Source: Shouchella rhizosphaerae | Lineage (GTDB): Bacteria; Bacillota; Bacilli; Bacillales; Bacillaceae_D | DNA length: 64,000 bases | NCBI RefSeq assembly: GCF_900142675.1 | Contig: NZ_FRBS01000002.1 | Location: 124,001 to 188,000 of the forward strand | Reading direction: 5' to 3' | Shown: positions 52,291-63,000 of the stretch, in pieces | How positions within the stretch are numbered: the first letter of the stretch is position 1 | How the letters are laid out: every line of letters begins with the position of its first letter | Notes under the pieces: model-generated | What the model was told of the DNA's origin: nothing | Seen by the model: only the letters and a program-made list of their open reading frames with translations | The model's database searches: none | Translations under genes and position numbers: made by a program

Positions 52291-54009
52291 ATGATTAAAC
52301 GTTTTTTTTCCTATTATGTACCGCATAAAAAGTTGTTTTTTATTGACTTTTTCAGCGCCATTGTCGTCGCTGTTTTAGATTTATTTTTTCCTATTGTCGT
52401 CCAATGGTTCATTAACACGCTTTTGCCACAACAAGAATGGGACAAGGTCGTCTGGGTATCAGGGGGGTTGTTACTCACCTATTTAATCAGCGCGTACTTG
52501 CAATACAATGTCAATTTTCTTGGGCATAAACTCGGGATTCACATTGAGACGGACATGCGCCAAGACTTGTTTGAAAGCATCCAGCGCCAATCGTTCCGTT
52601 ATTTTGACAATACGAAAACAGGCCACATTATTAGCCGCATTACAAATGACCTGTTTGACATTGGCGAATTAGCGCACCATGGCCCAGAGGACTTATTTAT
52701 TGCGTTAATGACGTTTGTAGGTGCTTTTGGCATTATGTTTTATGTGAACCCGACACTGGCTATTGTAGCGCTCGTATTTGTACCGTTCCTGATCGCCTTG
52801 ATTACTTATACCAATATTAAAATGAATCAGGCATGGTCAAAAATGTATGCGGAAATTGGCGATGTCAATGCCCGTGTAGAGGACAGCGTTTCTGGCATGC
52901 GCGTTGTCCAATCGTTTACGAACGAAGCCCATGAAGTGGAAGAGTTCCGTAAAAATAACCGCCGTTACCAAAAGGCAAAAGTAGGCGGCTACAAAGTAAT
53001 GGGCTATACATCTTCTGGCATCTTTTTAGCAACGCGGCTGATGATTTTATCTGTGCTCCTTGTCGGCGCATGGCTGCTTTATACCAATTCCCTTGATGTT
53101 GGCGAGTTTGTCCTCTTCATTCTCTATATCAACATTTTGTTTAAGCCGATTGAGAAAATTAGTGCGATTTTAGAGCTTTATCCAAAAGGGATGGCCGGCT
53201 TTAAACGTTTCACTGAAGTCCTTGATACAGAAGTAGATATTGAGGACAAGCCTGACGCTAAAGTGGCGCCTGTGCTCAATGGCGATATTGAATTCCACAA
53301 TGTCACGTTCAGTTATGAAAACAATCGGCCGGTTCTTAATGATCTCAATCTCTTTATCCCGGCTGGAAAAACGGTCGCCTTCGTTGGTCCGTCTGGCGCT
53401 GGGAAAACCACGATTAGCTCGCTCATTCCGCGCTTTTACGATGTAGATAGTGGCGCTATTACCATTAATGGCATCAACATTTGCGACATGACGAAGAAGT
53501 CGCTGCGTTCGCAAATTGGCATTGTCCAACAAGATGTCTTTTTATTTAGCGGGACGCTGAAAGAAAACATCCGCTATGGCAAACTGGATGCAAGCGACGA
53601 AGACATTTACCGCGCCGCCAAGCTGGCGAATTTGGACGGGCTCATCGAATCGCTGCCAGAAGGCTATGAAACGCAAATCGGCCAGCGCGGCTTAAAGTTG
53701 TCTGGTGGACAGAAACAGCGGATTGCGATTGCGCGCACATTCTTAAAAAATCCGCCTATCTTGATTTTAGACGAGGCGACTTCTGCATTAGATACAGAAA
53801 CAGAAGCGCTTATTCAAGAATCATTGCAAGAGTTGGCGGTAGACCGGACAACACTTGTTATCGCCCACCGACTAGCAACAATCCGCCATGCCGACCATAT
53901 TGTCGTCGTGACGAAAGACGGCATTGCCGAGCAAGGCACTTACGAGGAGCTCGTCGCCAAAAATGGCGTATTTGCGACTCTAAACAATATCCAGTTGACA
54001 CATGTGTAA
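52291..54009 (+). CDS. ABC-type exporter half-transporter (membrane plus ATPase)
   Basis: The 572-residue protein has six membrane helices in the first 310 residues and an ATPase domain with Walker A G-P-S-G-A-G-K-T-T (near 368), Q-loop V-Q-Q-D, signature L-S-G-G-Q (near 475), Walker B I-L-I-L-D-E and H-loop A-H-R. All motifs are intact. It should work as a homodimer or with a second half, exporting lipids, peptides or drugs (BmrA/YfiC-like group). No partner half-gene is adjacent, favouring a homodimer. A strong terminator follows. Confidence 0.93.
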   Translation: MIKRFFSYYVPHKKLFFIDFFSAIVVAVLDLFFPIVVQWFINTLLPQQEWDKVVWVSGGLLLTYLISAYLQYNVNFLGHKLGIHIETDMRQDLFESIQRQSFRYFDNTKTGHIISRITNDLFDIGELAHHGPEDLFIALMTFVGAFGIMFYVNPTLAIVALVFVPFLIALITYTNIKMNQAWSKMYAEIGDVNARVEDSVSGMRVVQSFTNEAHEVEEFRKNNRRYQKAKVGGYKVMGYTSSGIFLATRLMILSVLLVGAWLLYTNSLDVGEFVLFILYINILFKPIEKISAILELYPKGMAGFKRFTEVLDTEVDIEDKPDAKVAPVLNGDIEFHNVTFSYENNRPVLNDLNLFIPAGKTVAFVGPSGAGKTTISSLIPRFYDVDSGAITINGINICDMTKKSLRSQIGIVQQDVFLFSGTLKENIRYGKLDASDEDIYRAAKLANLDGLIESLPEGYETQIGQRGLKLSGGQKQRIAIARTFLKNPPILILDEATSALDTETEALIQESLQELAVDRTTLVIAHRLATIRHADHIVVVTKDGIAEQGTYEELVAKNGVFATLNNIQLTHV

Positions 54010-54037
54010 GCAGAGGGAACAATCCCTCTGCTTTTTT
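54010..54037 (+). terminator. Terminator after the ABC exporter gene
   Basis: GCAGAGGGA/TCCCTCTGC forms a perfect 9-bp stem with a 4-base loop, followed by TTTTTT. Confidence 0.9.
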
Positions 54038-54098
54038 GCATAGTTTTACGTCTACTGGAAAAGCTAGGCTGGAATAAAAGGAAGGAGTTGGCTAACCA

Positions 54099-55721
54099 AT
54101 GGATGAATCAAAAAAGGCGCCTTCGTTTGGAACCAATGTAACAGGGCAAGGCGATGCGCTCGATCAGCGCAAAGCCGCAAATGAGAAAGACGATACATTG
54201 ACCACTCGTCAAGGCCATCCCGTGAAAGACAATCAAAATGTACGCACTGTCGGCAACCGCGGGCCTATGACATTAGAGAATTACGATTTCTTGGAGAAAA
54301 TTAGCCATTTTGACCGGGAGCGCATTCCGGAACGAGTTGTCCATGCCCGCGGTGCAGGAGCACACGGCTATTTTCAATCATATGGAAAAGTCGGAGAGGA
54401 ACCGATTTCCAAGTACACAAGAGCAAAAGTGTTTACAAACACGGAAGTGAAAACGCCTGTATTTGTCCGGTTTTCTTCTGTTATTCATGGCATCCATTCT
54501 CCCGAAACTCTTCGTGATCCCCGGGGGTTTGCGGTGAGATTTTACACAGAAGACGGAAACTGGGACTTAGTCGGCAATAACTTGAAGATTTTCTTCATTC
54601 GCGATCCGCTAAAATTTCCGGATATGGTCCATGCGTTTAAACCGGATCCAGTAACGAACCGGCAAAGCATGGAACGGTTTTTCGATTTTGTCTCGCAAAG
54701 CCCAGAATCGACCCATATGATCACATTTGTGTTCTCGCCGTGGGGCATTCCGGCAAACTACCGGAATATGCAAGGATCGGGTGTTCATGCGTATAAATGG
54801 GTCAACGAGGAAGGGAAAGCGATGCTTGTCAAATACCATTGGGAGCCTGTACAAGGAATCAAAAACTTGACCCAAAAGGAAGCAGAGCAAATTCAAGGAA
54901 AAAACTTCAACCATGCAACGCAAGATTTGTATGAAGCAATTGAAAAAGGCGATTACCCTGAATGGGAACTTTATGTGCAATTGATGGAAGACGGCGAACA
55001 TCCAGAGCTTGACTTTGATCCTCTTGACCCGACTAAGCTTTGGTATAAAGACCAGTTTCCTTGGCACAAAGTCGGCAAGATGGTGCTCAACAAAAACCCA
55101 GAAAATTATTTTGCGGAAGTGGAACAAGCGGCCTTTGGTACCGGCGTCCTTGTCGACGGCCTTGACTTTTCCGATGACAAACTGTTGCAAGGACGCACGT
55201 TCTCCTATTCAGACACGCAGCGTTACCGCGTTGGCCCGAACTATTTGCAACTGCCAATCAATGCCCCGAAAAAACGGGTAGCGACCAACCAACGAGACGG
55301 GCAAATGACGTACCATGTCGATAGTCCTCCTGGAATCAATCCACATGTTAACTATGAGCCATCTGTCCTTAACGGTTTAAAGGAAGCGGAAAAAGTCAAC
55401 CCAGACCACACGCCGCACGTGTCAGGCGAAGTGAAATATGAAGCGATCAGCCGTCCGAACAACTTCGGCCAAGCAGGGGAAACGTATCGCCGCTTTTCTG
55501 ATTGGGAACGGGATGAGTTAATTGCCAATTTAGCCGATGCTCTGGCCGATGTTGATAAACGGATCCAAAAGCAAATGATCGAGAATGTGACAGAAGCGGA
55601 CCGCGACTACGGCAAGCGTTTAGAAGAAGCGATCAAACGTGTTCAAGAAAGCGTAGACGACAAAGAAGGACATGCGGTCAAGGAAGCGGAACAAGAAGGG
55701 ATGCCGTCTGATCCTTATTAA
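54099..55721 (+). CDS. Heme catalase, clade 3-like small-subunit type
   Basis: The 540-residue enzyme dismutates hydrogen peroxide. It has the distal histidine in [11 protein letters not shown] (near residue 82), the asparagine in the L-V-G-N-N-L-K segment, and the proximal heme tyrosine in [14 protein letters not shown] (near 370). An unusual 60-residue polar N-terminus precedes the core, and the C-terminal 55 residues are charged helices. The total length is close to B. subtilis KatX, but vegetative forms of this length also occur, so no symbol is given. GAAGGAG precedes the ATG. No PerR box was recognised in the short upstream gap. Confidence 0.95.
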   Translation: MDESKKAPSFGTNVTGQGDALDQRKAANEKDDTLTTRQGHPVKDNQNVRTVGNRGPMTLENYDFLEKISHFDRERIPERVVHARGAGAHGYFQSYGKVGEEPISKYTRAKVFTNTEVKTPVFVRFSSVIHGIHSPETLRDPRGFAVRFYTEDGNWDLVGNNLKIFFIRDPLKFPDMVHAFKPDPVTNRQSMERFFDFVSQSPESTHMITFVFSPWGIPANYRNMQGSGVHAYKWVNEEGKAMLVKYHWEPVQGIKNLTQKEAEQIQGKNFNHATQDLYEAIEKGDYPEWELYVQLMEDGEHPELDFDPLDPTKLWYKDQFPWHKVGKMVLNKNPENYFAEVEQAAFGTGVLVDGLDFSDDKLLQGRTFSYSDTQRYRVGPNYLQLPINAPKKRVATNQRDGQMTYHVDSPPGINPHVNYEPSVLNGLKEAEKVNPDHTPHVSGEVKYEAISRPNNFGQAGETYRRFSDWERDELIANLADALADVDKRIQKQMIENVTEADRDYGKRLEEAIKRVQESVDDKEGHAVKEAEQEGMPSDPY

Positions 55722-55742
55722 AAAAACGTACGTGAAAATAGG

Positions 55743-55780
55743 AAAAACCGTAGGCGTCGATTCGACACTTACGGTTTTTT
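55743..55780. terminator. Bidirectional terminator between catalase and DinB genes
   Basis: AAAAACCGTA pairs with TACGGTTTTT, and an inner GTCGA/TCGAC continues the stem. T-runs lie on both strands, fitting the convergent genes at either side. Confidence 0.85.
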
Positions 55781-55781
55781 A

Positions 55782-56330
55782 TCAATCGAACCTGTAATAC
55801 GTTTTGCAAAGTTGGAAATGATGGTTTTCATGTATACAAAGCAAATGTATGCTTTGTATGAGATTAGGATAATCGGCGATGGGGTCTGGATAGCGAATAT
55901 GGCCAGCAATTTCGTCTTTTATTTGATCGACCATGTTCTCCAATTGTTTTGTTTCGGCGTCTATGCTTGTCACTAATTGAGCGAATGACGTGTTCTTTTG
56001 AATCTCTTTTGGCGGTATTAACATACTTGGTGCTTTCATGGGCTTGTGATGCTTTTTATGATATTCCTTGTATACGTCTTTACTATGCGTTTCATAAGGC
56101 TTGTTTTTCCTGATTGCGGCAATTGGCTTTGACAATGGCAAATACAGCTTATTTAGCTGTTTAAAACGTTTTACCATTAAAAACAAATGGTAAAACGTTT
56201 CTCCAAACGACCATTTATCTTCACAAGGTCTTTTCCATTCTTCCCCTTTAAAAGGCTCCATCGCCATCGACATTTCATGCCTTTGCTTGTAAAGTGTGTG
56301 AAAATGCTTTTCCATATAACTGCTCTTCAT
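55782..56330 (-). CDS. DinB family protein
   Basis: The 182-residue four-helix protein has the DinB metal-site pattern: F-G-E-T-F-Y-H-L near residue 45 and a late C-I-H-E-N-H-H-F-Q-L (paired histidines) near 168. DinB/YfiT-like proteins bind a metal and many are bacillithiol-dependent transferases, but the reaction here is not known. ATG 56330 follows AGGAGG; an in-frame extension to 56375 has none. Confidence 0.85.
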   Translation of the reverse strand: MKSSYMEKHFHTLYKQRHEMSMAMEPFKGEEWKRPCEDKWSFGETFYHLFLMVKRFKQLNKLYLPLSKPIAAIRKNKPYETHSKDVYKEYHKKHHKPMKAPSMLIPPKEIQKNTSFAQLVTSIDAETKQLENMVDQIKDEIAGHIRYPDPIADYPNLIQSIHLLCIHENHHFQLCKTYYRFD

Positions 56331-56437
56331 AGCGCCTCCTAGTAATGCTGTAATAGTACTTTCACCTTTGAACACCGGTTGAAGATCGCCTTATTAACGA
56401 CCCTCAACCGGCTTTCTAAACAGCTTCCAGTTTTGCC

Positions 56438-57640
56438 CTAAGAGGCTTCGCCGCTTTTGCTCGTTTCGTTTTTGGCTCGACGCAAAAGCGGCATTGTAAT
56501 TGCCAAAGCGAGAAGCGAGACGATTCCTGCCAATGTGAAAATATGAGCGATGCCTATATGTTCAGCCACAAAGCCTGCGCCGTACGGGCCAATAAAGATG
56601 CCGATTGCATAGACAGATTGGTAGAAGCCCATAACAGACGTTTTTAAGGAAGGCTGCGGGAGTGAAGCAATTTGCGAGAGCAACAGCGGCAATACTACGC
56701 CGATTGTCAAGCCAACAACGCCGTGCAACAGACTGATCGTTGCTAGTGTAGTAGCAAACGGCATACAGAAAAAAGTGAAGCAAGTGACAATGAGAGAGAG
56801 CGCAATCAACCGAATTTCATTGCGCTTTGAAACATTGAAAAAAGCAACTCCTAAAGATGCAGCAGCGTGTGGAATAAAGAAAGCTGCCATCAGCCAAATA
56901 AGCTGCCCCTCCCGAACGCCGTGGACATTTGCATAAACAGGCGTAAACCCAAAAATAGAAATAAACAACAGAGCGTGTGTAAATAATGATACAAACGTTA
57001 ACGGCAGCAGATGTTTGATAGACAACACTGCCTTGACTTGTTTCCCTAAACGTTGAGAGCCATGATTCTCGATTTCTTGCGGCACTTCCTTAATAAAGAG
57101 GGCAAATAAGAGTCCGATTCCTGCCGCGACGATCCCTACCCAAAACGGAATGCTCCAGCCAAATTGTTCAACGAGAATGCCGGCTGTTACCATGCTGAGA
57201 AATTGCGGCATGACCGTCAAAAATTGCAATGTTCCCATTGCTCGGCCAGATTGGCCTGGATTAAAATAGTCGGCGTACATAATCGTTGCCATCACCCACA
57301 TGGCAGCAGTAACGCCTGCTAGCAACCGTCCTGTCAAAACCCATGCAAACGAAGTGGACGATAGTAAAATGATTCCGCTTAGAATAGCGACTACAAAGCC
57401 GCCTACATAAAAATGCTTGCGCAAATGTCGCAATGAATCAAGCAAGACGCCAAGTGGAAAACGGAGCAACACTTGCGTAATGCCGTAACTGCCGAGAATA
57501 ATCCCGATTGCCGCATACGTAAAGGGAATTTGTTCTAAATAAAGGCTAAAGATGGGCACATAGCTGTAAGTGCATAGCCAAAAACAGAAAACGGACACCA
57601 AAAAGACGAGATGGTGTCTCCGTTTCAATGCAATAGACAC
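56438..57640 (-). CDS. MFS transporter
   Basis: The 400-residue protein has 12 membrane segments and the motif-A-like G-V-L-L-D-S-L-R after helix 2, with an R-x-L-x-G motif in helix 4 (G-R-L-L-A-G-V-T-A-A-M-W). This is a drug-proton antiporter-like pattern; the substrate is unknown. GTG 57640 is chosen because GGAGG is then 7 bases upstream; the ATG two codons earlier is too close. It is divergent from the nicotinate phosphoribosyltransferase gene. Confidence 0.85.
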   Translation of the reverse strand: MSIALKRRHHLVFLVSVFCFWLCTYSYVPIFSLYLEQIPFTYAAIGIILGSYGITQVLLRFPLGVLLDSLRHLRKHFYVGGFVVAILSGIILLSSTSFAWVLTGRLLAGVTAAMWVMATIMYADYFNPGQSGRAMGTLQFLTVMPQFLSMVTAGILVEQFGWSIPFWVGIVAAGIGLLFALFIKEVPQEIENHGSQRLGKQVKAVLSIKHLLPLTFVSLFTHALLFISIFGFTPVYANVHGVREGQLIWLMAAFFIPHAAASLGVAFFNVSKRNEIRLIALSLIVTCFTFFCMPFATTLATISLLHGVVGLTIGVVLPLLLSQIASLPQPSLKTSVMGFYQSVYAIGIFIGPYGAGFVAEHIGIAHIFTLAGIVSLLALAITMPLLRRAKNETSKSGEAS

Positions 57641-57802
57641 AGGCATTCCTCCTTGCTTTCACCCATCATCTTACCATCTTTTGGCGTTTGTGTGGCTGTC
57701 CTTTTATTCAAAGAAGCTTGATTTGAAATAAGCACGTGACAGCGTTATACTGGCAATGACTACGGAATCAGAGAGGTTCCCGTGACAAAAGGAGAAGCAC
57801 CG

Positions 57803-59476
57803 ATGCCACAAGCGAAAACCATATTTGATTACATTAAGCCGACCGACTATCGTTTTGTACATATATGCAGGCGCTGTGACCAGCCGCAATTTTCAAATGA
57901 ACGAGAGCCAGCGGAAGCATGCGTCCGCTGTGGAAATGACTCGTTCCACGTTGTTCCTTATTACAACCCAGATCAAGATTATGGTTTAGATGTTGACTAT
58001 TATGCAATCACAATGATGTATGCGCTGTGGAAGGAAGGATTGCACAAAACGCAAGTTGTTTACGATGATTTTTATCGAAAAGCGCCGTTTGTAAAAGGCG
58101 TTGGCGATTTTAGCGGCGAGCTTGGCGGTTACGTTGCTTTCGGTGGCCTTGGTCACTTGATTGAAACGATAAACAACCTCCATTTTTCGGAGGCTGATCT
58201 TGACTATTTGCGTCAACAACCAGAAGGATTTGAAGAAGCGTTTCTTGAAGATTTGCGAAAATTGCGCTTTAGCGGTGATATGTATGCAGTCGAAGAAGGC
58301 AACCTTGTGTTCCCGAACACCCCCCTTATCCGCTTAGAAGCGCCGGTATGGGAGTGCATTTGGATTGAGGCGATGCTTTTAAACATTATCAACGCTGAGT
58401 CCCTTGTGTTGACGAAGGGATCACGTATTAAAACCATTGCCGGAAAAGACGGCTTGCTTGAAATGGGGAAACGCCGGGCGCAAGGGCGGGATGCCAGTGT
58501 ATATGGCGCCAAAATGGCATACATCGCAGGCTTCGATGCGACAAGCAACGTAAAGGCAGGCAAACAGTTTTCTATGCCGATTACTGGAACACAGGCCCAT
58601 GTATATATTATGTTTCATCCATCAGAGTTAGAGGCGTTTCTCGCTTATGCCAACGTCTTCCCACAAAAGACCATTCCTCTGCTCGACACGACCGATACGT
58701 TAAACAGCGGTTTGCCTCATGCGATTACGACTGCACGCAAGCTGCAAGAAAAAGGCTTTGAGATGACGGCTGTCCGCCTTGATAGCGGCGACTTGGCGTA
58801 TTTGTCGAAGAAAGTGCGCAAACGCCTCGACGAAGAAGGGCTTGAGCATGTTAAAATTGCCGCGACAAATGATTTGGACGAATACACCATCGCTTCTTTA
58901 AAACAGCAAGGAGCACAAATTGACATTTGGGGTGTAGGCACAAAGTTTATTACCGCTTACGACAACCCAGCCTTAGGAGGCGTCCATAAAATTGTGGCCC
59001 GACGGGCTCTACCACAAGAGTTGCGAGCGGGTATCTACAATGAGGATGACTGGATTCCGCTTATTAAAATATCAGAGAGCATCGAAAAAATTCTCAATCC
59101 AGGCCGCAAAAAAGTGTATCGTTTATTCGGCCCAGATGGAATGGCAAAAGGGGACTACATTTGCTTAGCCCATGAAAGCTTGGAGGGCCAATCAGAAATT
59201 GTCTTAAAACACCCAACCAATCCGTTGAAAGCGAAAAAAATCCGTGATTTTGAGGCAGTCGAGCTCCATAAGCAAATTTTTAAGCAAGGCAAATGCGTGT
59301 ACGATGTCCCGACATTAGAAGAAGTGCGGGCTTACCATCAACGCCAAAAGAACACGTTTTGGGAAGAATATTTGCGCTTAGAAGTTCCGGAAGTGTATCC
59401 GGTTTCCCTTTCTGACGAACTAAGAAACATGAAAGAACGACTGATTGAAGAAAAACGGCAACATGATGATGGGTAA
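57803..59476 (+). CDS. pncB: Nicotinate phosphoribosyltransferase with N-terminal zinc-ribbon-like extension
   Basis: The 557-residue enzyme makes nicotinate mononucleotide from nicotinate and PRPP in NAD salvage. The core has the L-D-V-D-Y-Y-A-I-T-M-M-Y-A-L-W substrate region (near 62-76), T-G-T-Q-A-H (the phosphorylatable-histidine region seen in the family), R-L-D-S-G-D-L and G-V-G-T-K-F. Most homologs are about 480-490 residues; this one carries about 60 extra N-terminal residues with two CxxC pairs (Cys22/25, Cys40/43), likely a zinc ribbon. ATG 57803 follows AAAAGGAG. No NiaR box was recognised upstream. Confidence 0.92.
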   Translation: MPQAKTIFDYIKPTDYRFVHICRRCDQPQFSNEREPAEACVRCGNDSFHVVPYYNPDQDYGLDVDYYAITMMYALWKEGLHKTQVVYDDFYRKAPFVKGVGDFSGELGGYVAFGGLGHLIETINNLHFSEADLDYLRQQPEGFEEAFLEDLRKLRFSGDMYAVEEGNLVFPNTPLIRLEAPVWECIWIEAMLLNIINAESLVLTKGSRIKTIAGKDGLLEMGKRRAQGRDASVYGAKMAYIAGFDATSNVKAGKQFSMPITGTQAHVYIMFHPSELEAFLAYANVFPQKTIPLLDTTDTLNSGLPHAITTARKLQEKGFEMTAVRLDSGDLAYLSKKVRKRLDEEGLEHVKIAATNDLDEYTIASLKQQGAQIDIWGVGTKFITAYDNPALGGVHKIVARRALPQELRAGIYNEDDWIPLIKISESIEKILNPGRKKVYRLFGPDGMAKGDYICLAHESLEGQSEIVLKHPTNPLKAKKIRDFEAVELHKQIFKQGKCVYDVPTLEEVRAYHQRQKNTFWEEYLRLEVPEVYPVSLSDELRNMKERLIEEKRQHDDG

Positions 59477-59523
59477 CAACAGCAATCCGTTTTAGGTGAA
59501 GAGGGGAATATGCAAACATCTGA

Positions 59524-59552
59524 GAGTTGCGCCAAAGGCGCAGCTCTTTTTT
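59524..59552 (+). terminator. Terminator after pncB
   Basis: GAGTTGCGCC pairs with GGCGCAGCTC (one wobble), 3-base loop, followed by TTTTTT. Confidence 0.88.
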
Positions 59553-59677
59553 AGCTTGCTTTTTAAGGGGTCAGCTGCCCAATTGCAGAAAAGATTGTCA
59601 AATTTTCTACAAATCTCTTTACTTTGCTTACGATTTTGCCGATGTAAAAGAAAAGGACGTAAAAGGCGAGGGAAGAG

Positions 59678-61651
59678 ATGATCGGAAAAAAGACGCTTAA
59701 CTTAAAATGGAAACTGTTTTTGGCTTTTGGCCTTTTTCTACTTATACCAAGCTTAGTCATCGGGTTATTTTCTTATTCGAGTACAAGGGACAATGTCGAA
59801 GAAACAATGCTTGAGCAAGCAAGCCATACGACAGACAATGTCCATGCATCGCTGCAACAATTTATGGAGCTGCAAACAGATAGCGTCCATTACGCGGGCC
59901 GTACAATTAATGTAAAGGAACTCTCAGATGAACAGCTTGAGCAACGCCTTGTTGATTTAACGAACATTAACGAAAATATTTTAGAAGTCTACTTAGTTGG
60001 ACAGACAGGCGAAGCGGTTGCCTATAACAGCTCAACTGGATTTGGCCCAGAAGAAGGCCTCCAAGAATCGTCATGGTTTAAACAGGCGAATGCCAGGCAA
60101 GTCGAGGTGTCGATTAGCGAACCAATTTTGACAGTCGAAGGGGAAGAGGAGCACGTCGAAGTCATTATGGGCACGTTAACTGCTGACTCTACGAACGTTC
60201 TTGGTATTCGCATTAGCCTGAAAGAACTGACGGGTCAAGTCAATGCGGCAAAAATCGGCAGTACCGGCTATATGTATTTAGCCGACCAATTTGGGCGGAT
60301 TGTCACACATCCGACTAGGGAAACAGGTGAATTTTTACCGGTTAACTTAATGCAGCAATTTGAAGACGAAAGCGGGCAATTCCAATCTGAGGAAGACGGC
60401 GTCGTACGGGAGCTGAATTACAACAAAATTAGCCCTACCGACTGGGTGTTAGTTGGGGCAATGTTGCCGAATGAGGCAAGCCAAACGGTTCAACCAATTT
60501 TGCAGACGATGCTAATTGTCATTGCAGCGACATTGGTGGTTGGGTGTGTCATCATTTACTTTGTCGTCCGGTCCGTCGTTGCGCCCCTTTCTGGATTGGC
60601 TAAAATGGCAAACGTGATCAAAAGCGGCAACTTAGGTGCGAAGTACGAAGGAAAGGCACTTGCCAATGACGAAATTGGCGCCCTTGCTGAGGCGTTTGAC
60701 GATATGCGCAACTCACTTATTCTGACATTAAGCCATATTCAAGATAAAGCGACTTATTTGGCTTCTTCATCTGAAGAATTGCAAGCGAGCACTGAGCAAA
60801 ATATGCAGGCAACGGAGCAAATCACACTCGCTGTCCAAGAGGTTTCTTCTGGGGTTGATGCCCAATCGTCCAGCATGGAACAGGGGCGGAAAGCAACCAC
60901 TTCTGTGTCACAGGGCATCTCCGATATTGTTCTGTCTGCATCTAGCGTGCAAACAGCAGTTGACCAAGCGGCTGCAATGGTGGATAGTGGACAGAAAGGC
61001 GTGGAACGTAGCGTTTCGCAAATGAATGCCATTGATGCCCATGTGTCTGAACTTTCTAGCACAATTGAGTCGCTAGAACAGCAAGCGAAAACAATTGGCC
61101 AAGTGATTCGCTTAATTTCCGATATTTCCGAGCAAACGAACTTGCTCGCTTTAAACGCATCGATTGAAGCAGCACGAGCTGGCGAGCATGGCCGCGGTTT
61201 CGCGGTCGTTGCCGATGAAGTCAGAAAGCTGGCAGAACAAACAAACGAAGCTGCCCAAAACGTGCAGGAGCAAATACGCGGCATACAAACAGGGACGATG
61301 AGTGCTGGAAAAGCGATGCAAGCAGGCAAAGGCGAAGTGGCAAAAGGGGTCAAAGTCATTCAAGATGCAGGTGATTCCTTTACAGCTATCCAGTCACATA
61401 TGGATGAAGTTCGTCAAAAAATCAATCAAGTTACAAATGAAGCGAAACAAATGTCTATTCAAACGGAACAGTTTATGCTTTCGTACGACAATATTTCCCA
61501 GGCGGCTGAAACGACGTCTGCTCATGTTCAAAACGTGTCAGCAGCGACTGAAGAGCAGCTTGCCTCAATGGAAGAAATTTTAAGTTCGACCACCAACCTG
61601 TCGGCGTTGGCTGAAGAACTGGAAGAAATGATTCAGCGATTTAAATGGTAA
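59678..61651 (+). CDS. Methyl-accepting chemotaxis protein with dCache sensor
   Basis: The 657-residue receptor has a membrane helix (about 9-32), a dCache-type extracellular sensor (about 35-275, with [15 protein letters not shown]), a second helix (about 280-302) and HAMP. A signalling coiled coil follows, with the hairpin tip [19 protein letters not shown] near residue 485. It would signal through CheA and CheW. The ligand is unknown; dCache often binds amino acids. The distance to pncB and the terminator between them indicate a separate unit. A GAGGGAAGAG stretch precedes the ATG. Confidence 0.95.
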   Translation: MIGKKTLNLKWKLFLAFGLFLLIPSLVIGLFSYSSTRDNVEETMLEQASHTTDNVHASLQQFMELQTDSVHYAGRTINVKELSDEQLEQRLVDLTNINENILEVYLVGQTGEAVAYNSSTGFGPEEGLQESSWFKQANARQVEVSISEPILTVEGEEEHVEVIMGTLTADSTNVLGIRISLKELTGQVNAAKIGSTGYMYLADQFGRIVTHPTRETGEFLPVNLMQQFEDESGQFQSEEDGVVRELNYNKISPTDWVLVGAMLPNEASQTVQPILQTMLIVIAATLVVGCVIIYFVVRSVVAPLSGLAKMANVIKSGNLGAKYEGKALANDEIGALAEAFDDMRNSLILTLSHIQDKATYLASSSEELQASTEQNMQATEQITLAVQEVSSGVDAQSSSMEQGRKATTSVSQGISDIVLSASSVQTAVDQAAAMVDSGQKGVERSVSQMNAIDAHVSELSSTIESLEQQAKTIGQVIRLISDISEQTNLLALNASIEAARAGEHGRGFAVVADEVRKLAEQTNEAAQNVQEQIRGIQTGTMSAGKAMQAGKGEVAKGVKVIQDAGDSFTAIQSHMDEVRQKINQVTNEAKQMSIQTEQFMLSYDNISQAAETTSAHVQNVSAATEEQLASMEEILSSTTNLSALAEELEEMIQRFKW

Positions 61652-61657
61652 CGACAA

Positions 61658-61715
61658 CAGGGGTTGCCCCAAAAGTGCTTTGCAGCGATCTTTTGGGACA
61701 ACCCCTGCTTTTTAG
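61658..61715 (+). terminator. Terminator after the chemoreceptor gene
   Basis: CAGGGGTTGCCCCAAAAG and CTTTTGGGACAACCCCTG form an 18-bp stem with one wobble pair, followed by CTTTTTAG. It may serve both convergent genes. Confidence 0.9.
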
Positions 61716-61717
61716 TC

Positions 61718-62878
61718 TTAAAAGAAGTCGACAAGAGCTGGCTGTTCACCGGGAATGAGGCGGAAAAAATCTTGTAGTGCTTTTTCGTCGCCGCGAATGA
61801 AGCCGGCATGCTTGAAAAAAGTGGGGCGTTTATAGCCAAGCATGAGCGCCGTCAGTGTTTGGATGTCCGTTTCAAATACCGGTTCATCGCCACCAACAGT
61901 AGTCGGTTGTGCTTTTCCATTTTTAACCGAGAATGCAAACAATCGATCGTTCCACTCTGCGACTGGGTCACTGATACGGAACACAAAGTCGCCTTGACCA
62001 TTGGCAAGAAACGGGTAAGCTTGGAAAAACGGAGCGACATCAACAATGCGGGCCATAAAGTATGGAATCGTCTCAGCTTTTGTTTTTGCGTCTGGCAGAA
62101 AATACGACAAGCCTTCTGCTGCTGGCACCGTCAATTCAGCTGTGTCAGCCATGGAGTCGTGCTGGCCGATAAAGGCAAACAAAGCATTTAAGCCTTTTTG
62201 GTCGCCAAAGATTAGTTCTTCTGTTGTGAATTTCCGTTTTTGAATTGTATAGATCATATAGGCGCTCGGCTCTCCCGCCGCGTCTATGTACAAAACGGCT
62301 TTCTTTGCTTTATACGCTCCGTTTTGCAGATGGTCCCACCATTGTGGATCACGGACGAGCATCCCATGGCAGAGGCGCTTCTTGTAGACGGCACAGATTC
62401 TCGGATCAGATGGGTCGACCCGCTCTAACTTGCCATCAGCAATTGGCAAGGGCTTTGGCAGTTGCTTGGCATTTAGTGTATAGGTAGTTTTCTCACAAAG
62501 AATTTCCCAGCCGAATTTACGGTAAAAGCTCACCGAAAATGGCGCTAAATACGACAATAAGTGGCCTTCTGCGCGCATCGTTTGCAACGTGTGGCCAAGC
62601 AGTTGGCGCACATGGCCTTTGCGTCGTTGTTCAGGGTAGGAAGCAACGCCAGCAAGGCCACCCATTGGCATCGTTTTTCCGTGGATGTGGACAGCCAAAG
62701 GCAAAAGTGCTAGTTTTGAGAGGAGCTGGCCGTTCTCCGTGGCGCCGATGTTAATCGATCTGTCCCATGCTTTTTGGGCACGCTGGCGGTGGTCATCAGG
62801 GTTCTCAACTTGAAAAGCATAGCAGCTAAGCTGAAAAGCTTGCTCGAAATCTTTGTCAGTTAGTCTATGAATCGTCAT
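61718..62878 (-). CDS. Eis-like GNAT acetyltransferase
   Basis: The 386-residue protein has the three-part Eis layout: an N-terminal GNAT domain with the acetyl-CoA motif V-A-S-Y-P-E-Q-R-R-K-G-H-V (near residue 83), a second degenerate GNAT domain, and a C-terminal SCP2-like domain. Mycobacterial Eis acetylates aminoglycosides at several positions; the bacillus group has undefined targets. The late F-x-R-I-S-D-P segment is typical. ATG 62878 follows GGGGGA at 9 bases; the ATG three codons upstream is too close. Confidence 0.88.
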   Translation of the reverse strand: MTIHRLTDKDFEQAFQLSCYAFQVENPDDHRQRAQKAWDRSINIGATENGQLLSKLALLPLAVHIHGKTMPMGGLAGVASYPEQRRKGHVRQLLGHTLQTMRAEGHLLSYLAPFSVSFYRKFGWEILCEKTTYTLNAKQLPKPLPIADGKLERVDPSDPRICAVYKKRLCHGMLVRDPQWWDHLQNGAYKAKKAVLYIDAAGEPSAYMIYTIQKRKFTTEELIFGDQKGLNALFAFIGQHDSMADTAELTVPAAEGLSYFLPDAKTKAETIPYFMARIVDVAPFFQAYPFLANGQGDFVFRISDPVAEWNDRLFAFSVKNGKAQPTTVGGDEPVFETDIQTLTALMLGYKRPTFFKHAGFIRGDEKALQDFFRLIPGEQPALVDFF

Positions 62879-63000
62879 AGTAAGCATCCCCCTAGGTTTT
62901 GCAGGCTATGTTAAGTTTAGCATGGCAGACGGAGAATGAAAGCGAAAAAATATGATACAATACGATGAAAAGAACTTAATCATAATGGGGTGTAGCGTGA

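Noticed and set aside
54609-55190. 193-codon frame opposite the catalase gene
   Set aside because: Antisense to conserved heme-binding regions; no translation signals.
60754-61359. 201-codon frame opposite the chemoreceptor signalling domain
   Set aside because: Cysteine- and serine-rich antisense of a heptad-repeat region, a common artefact.
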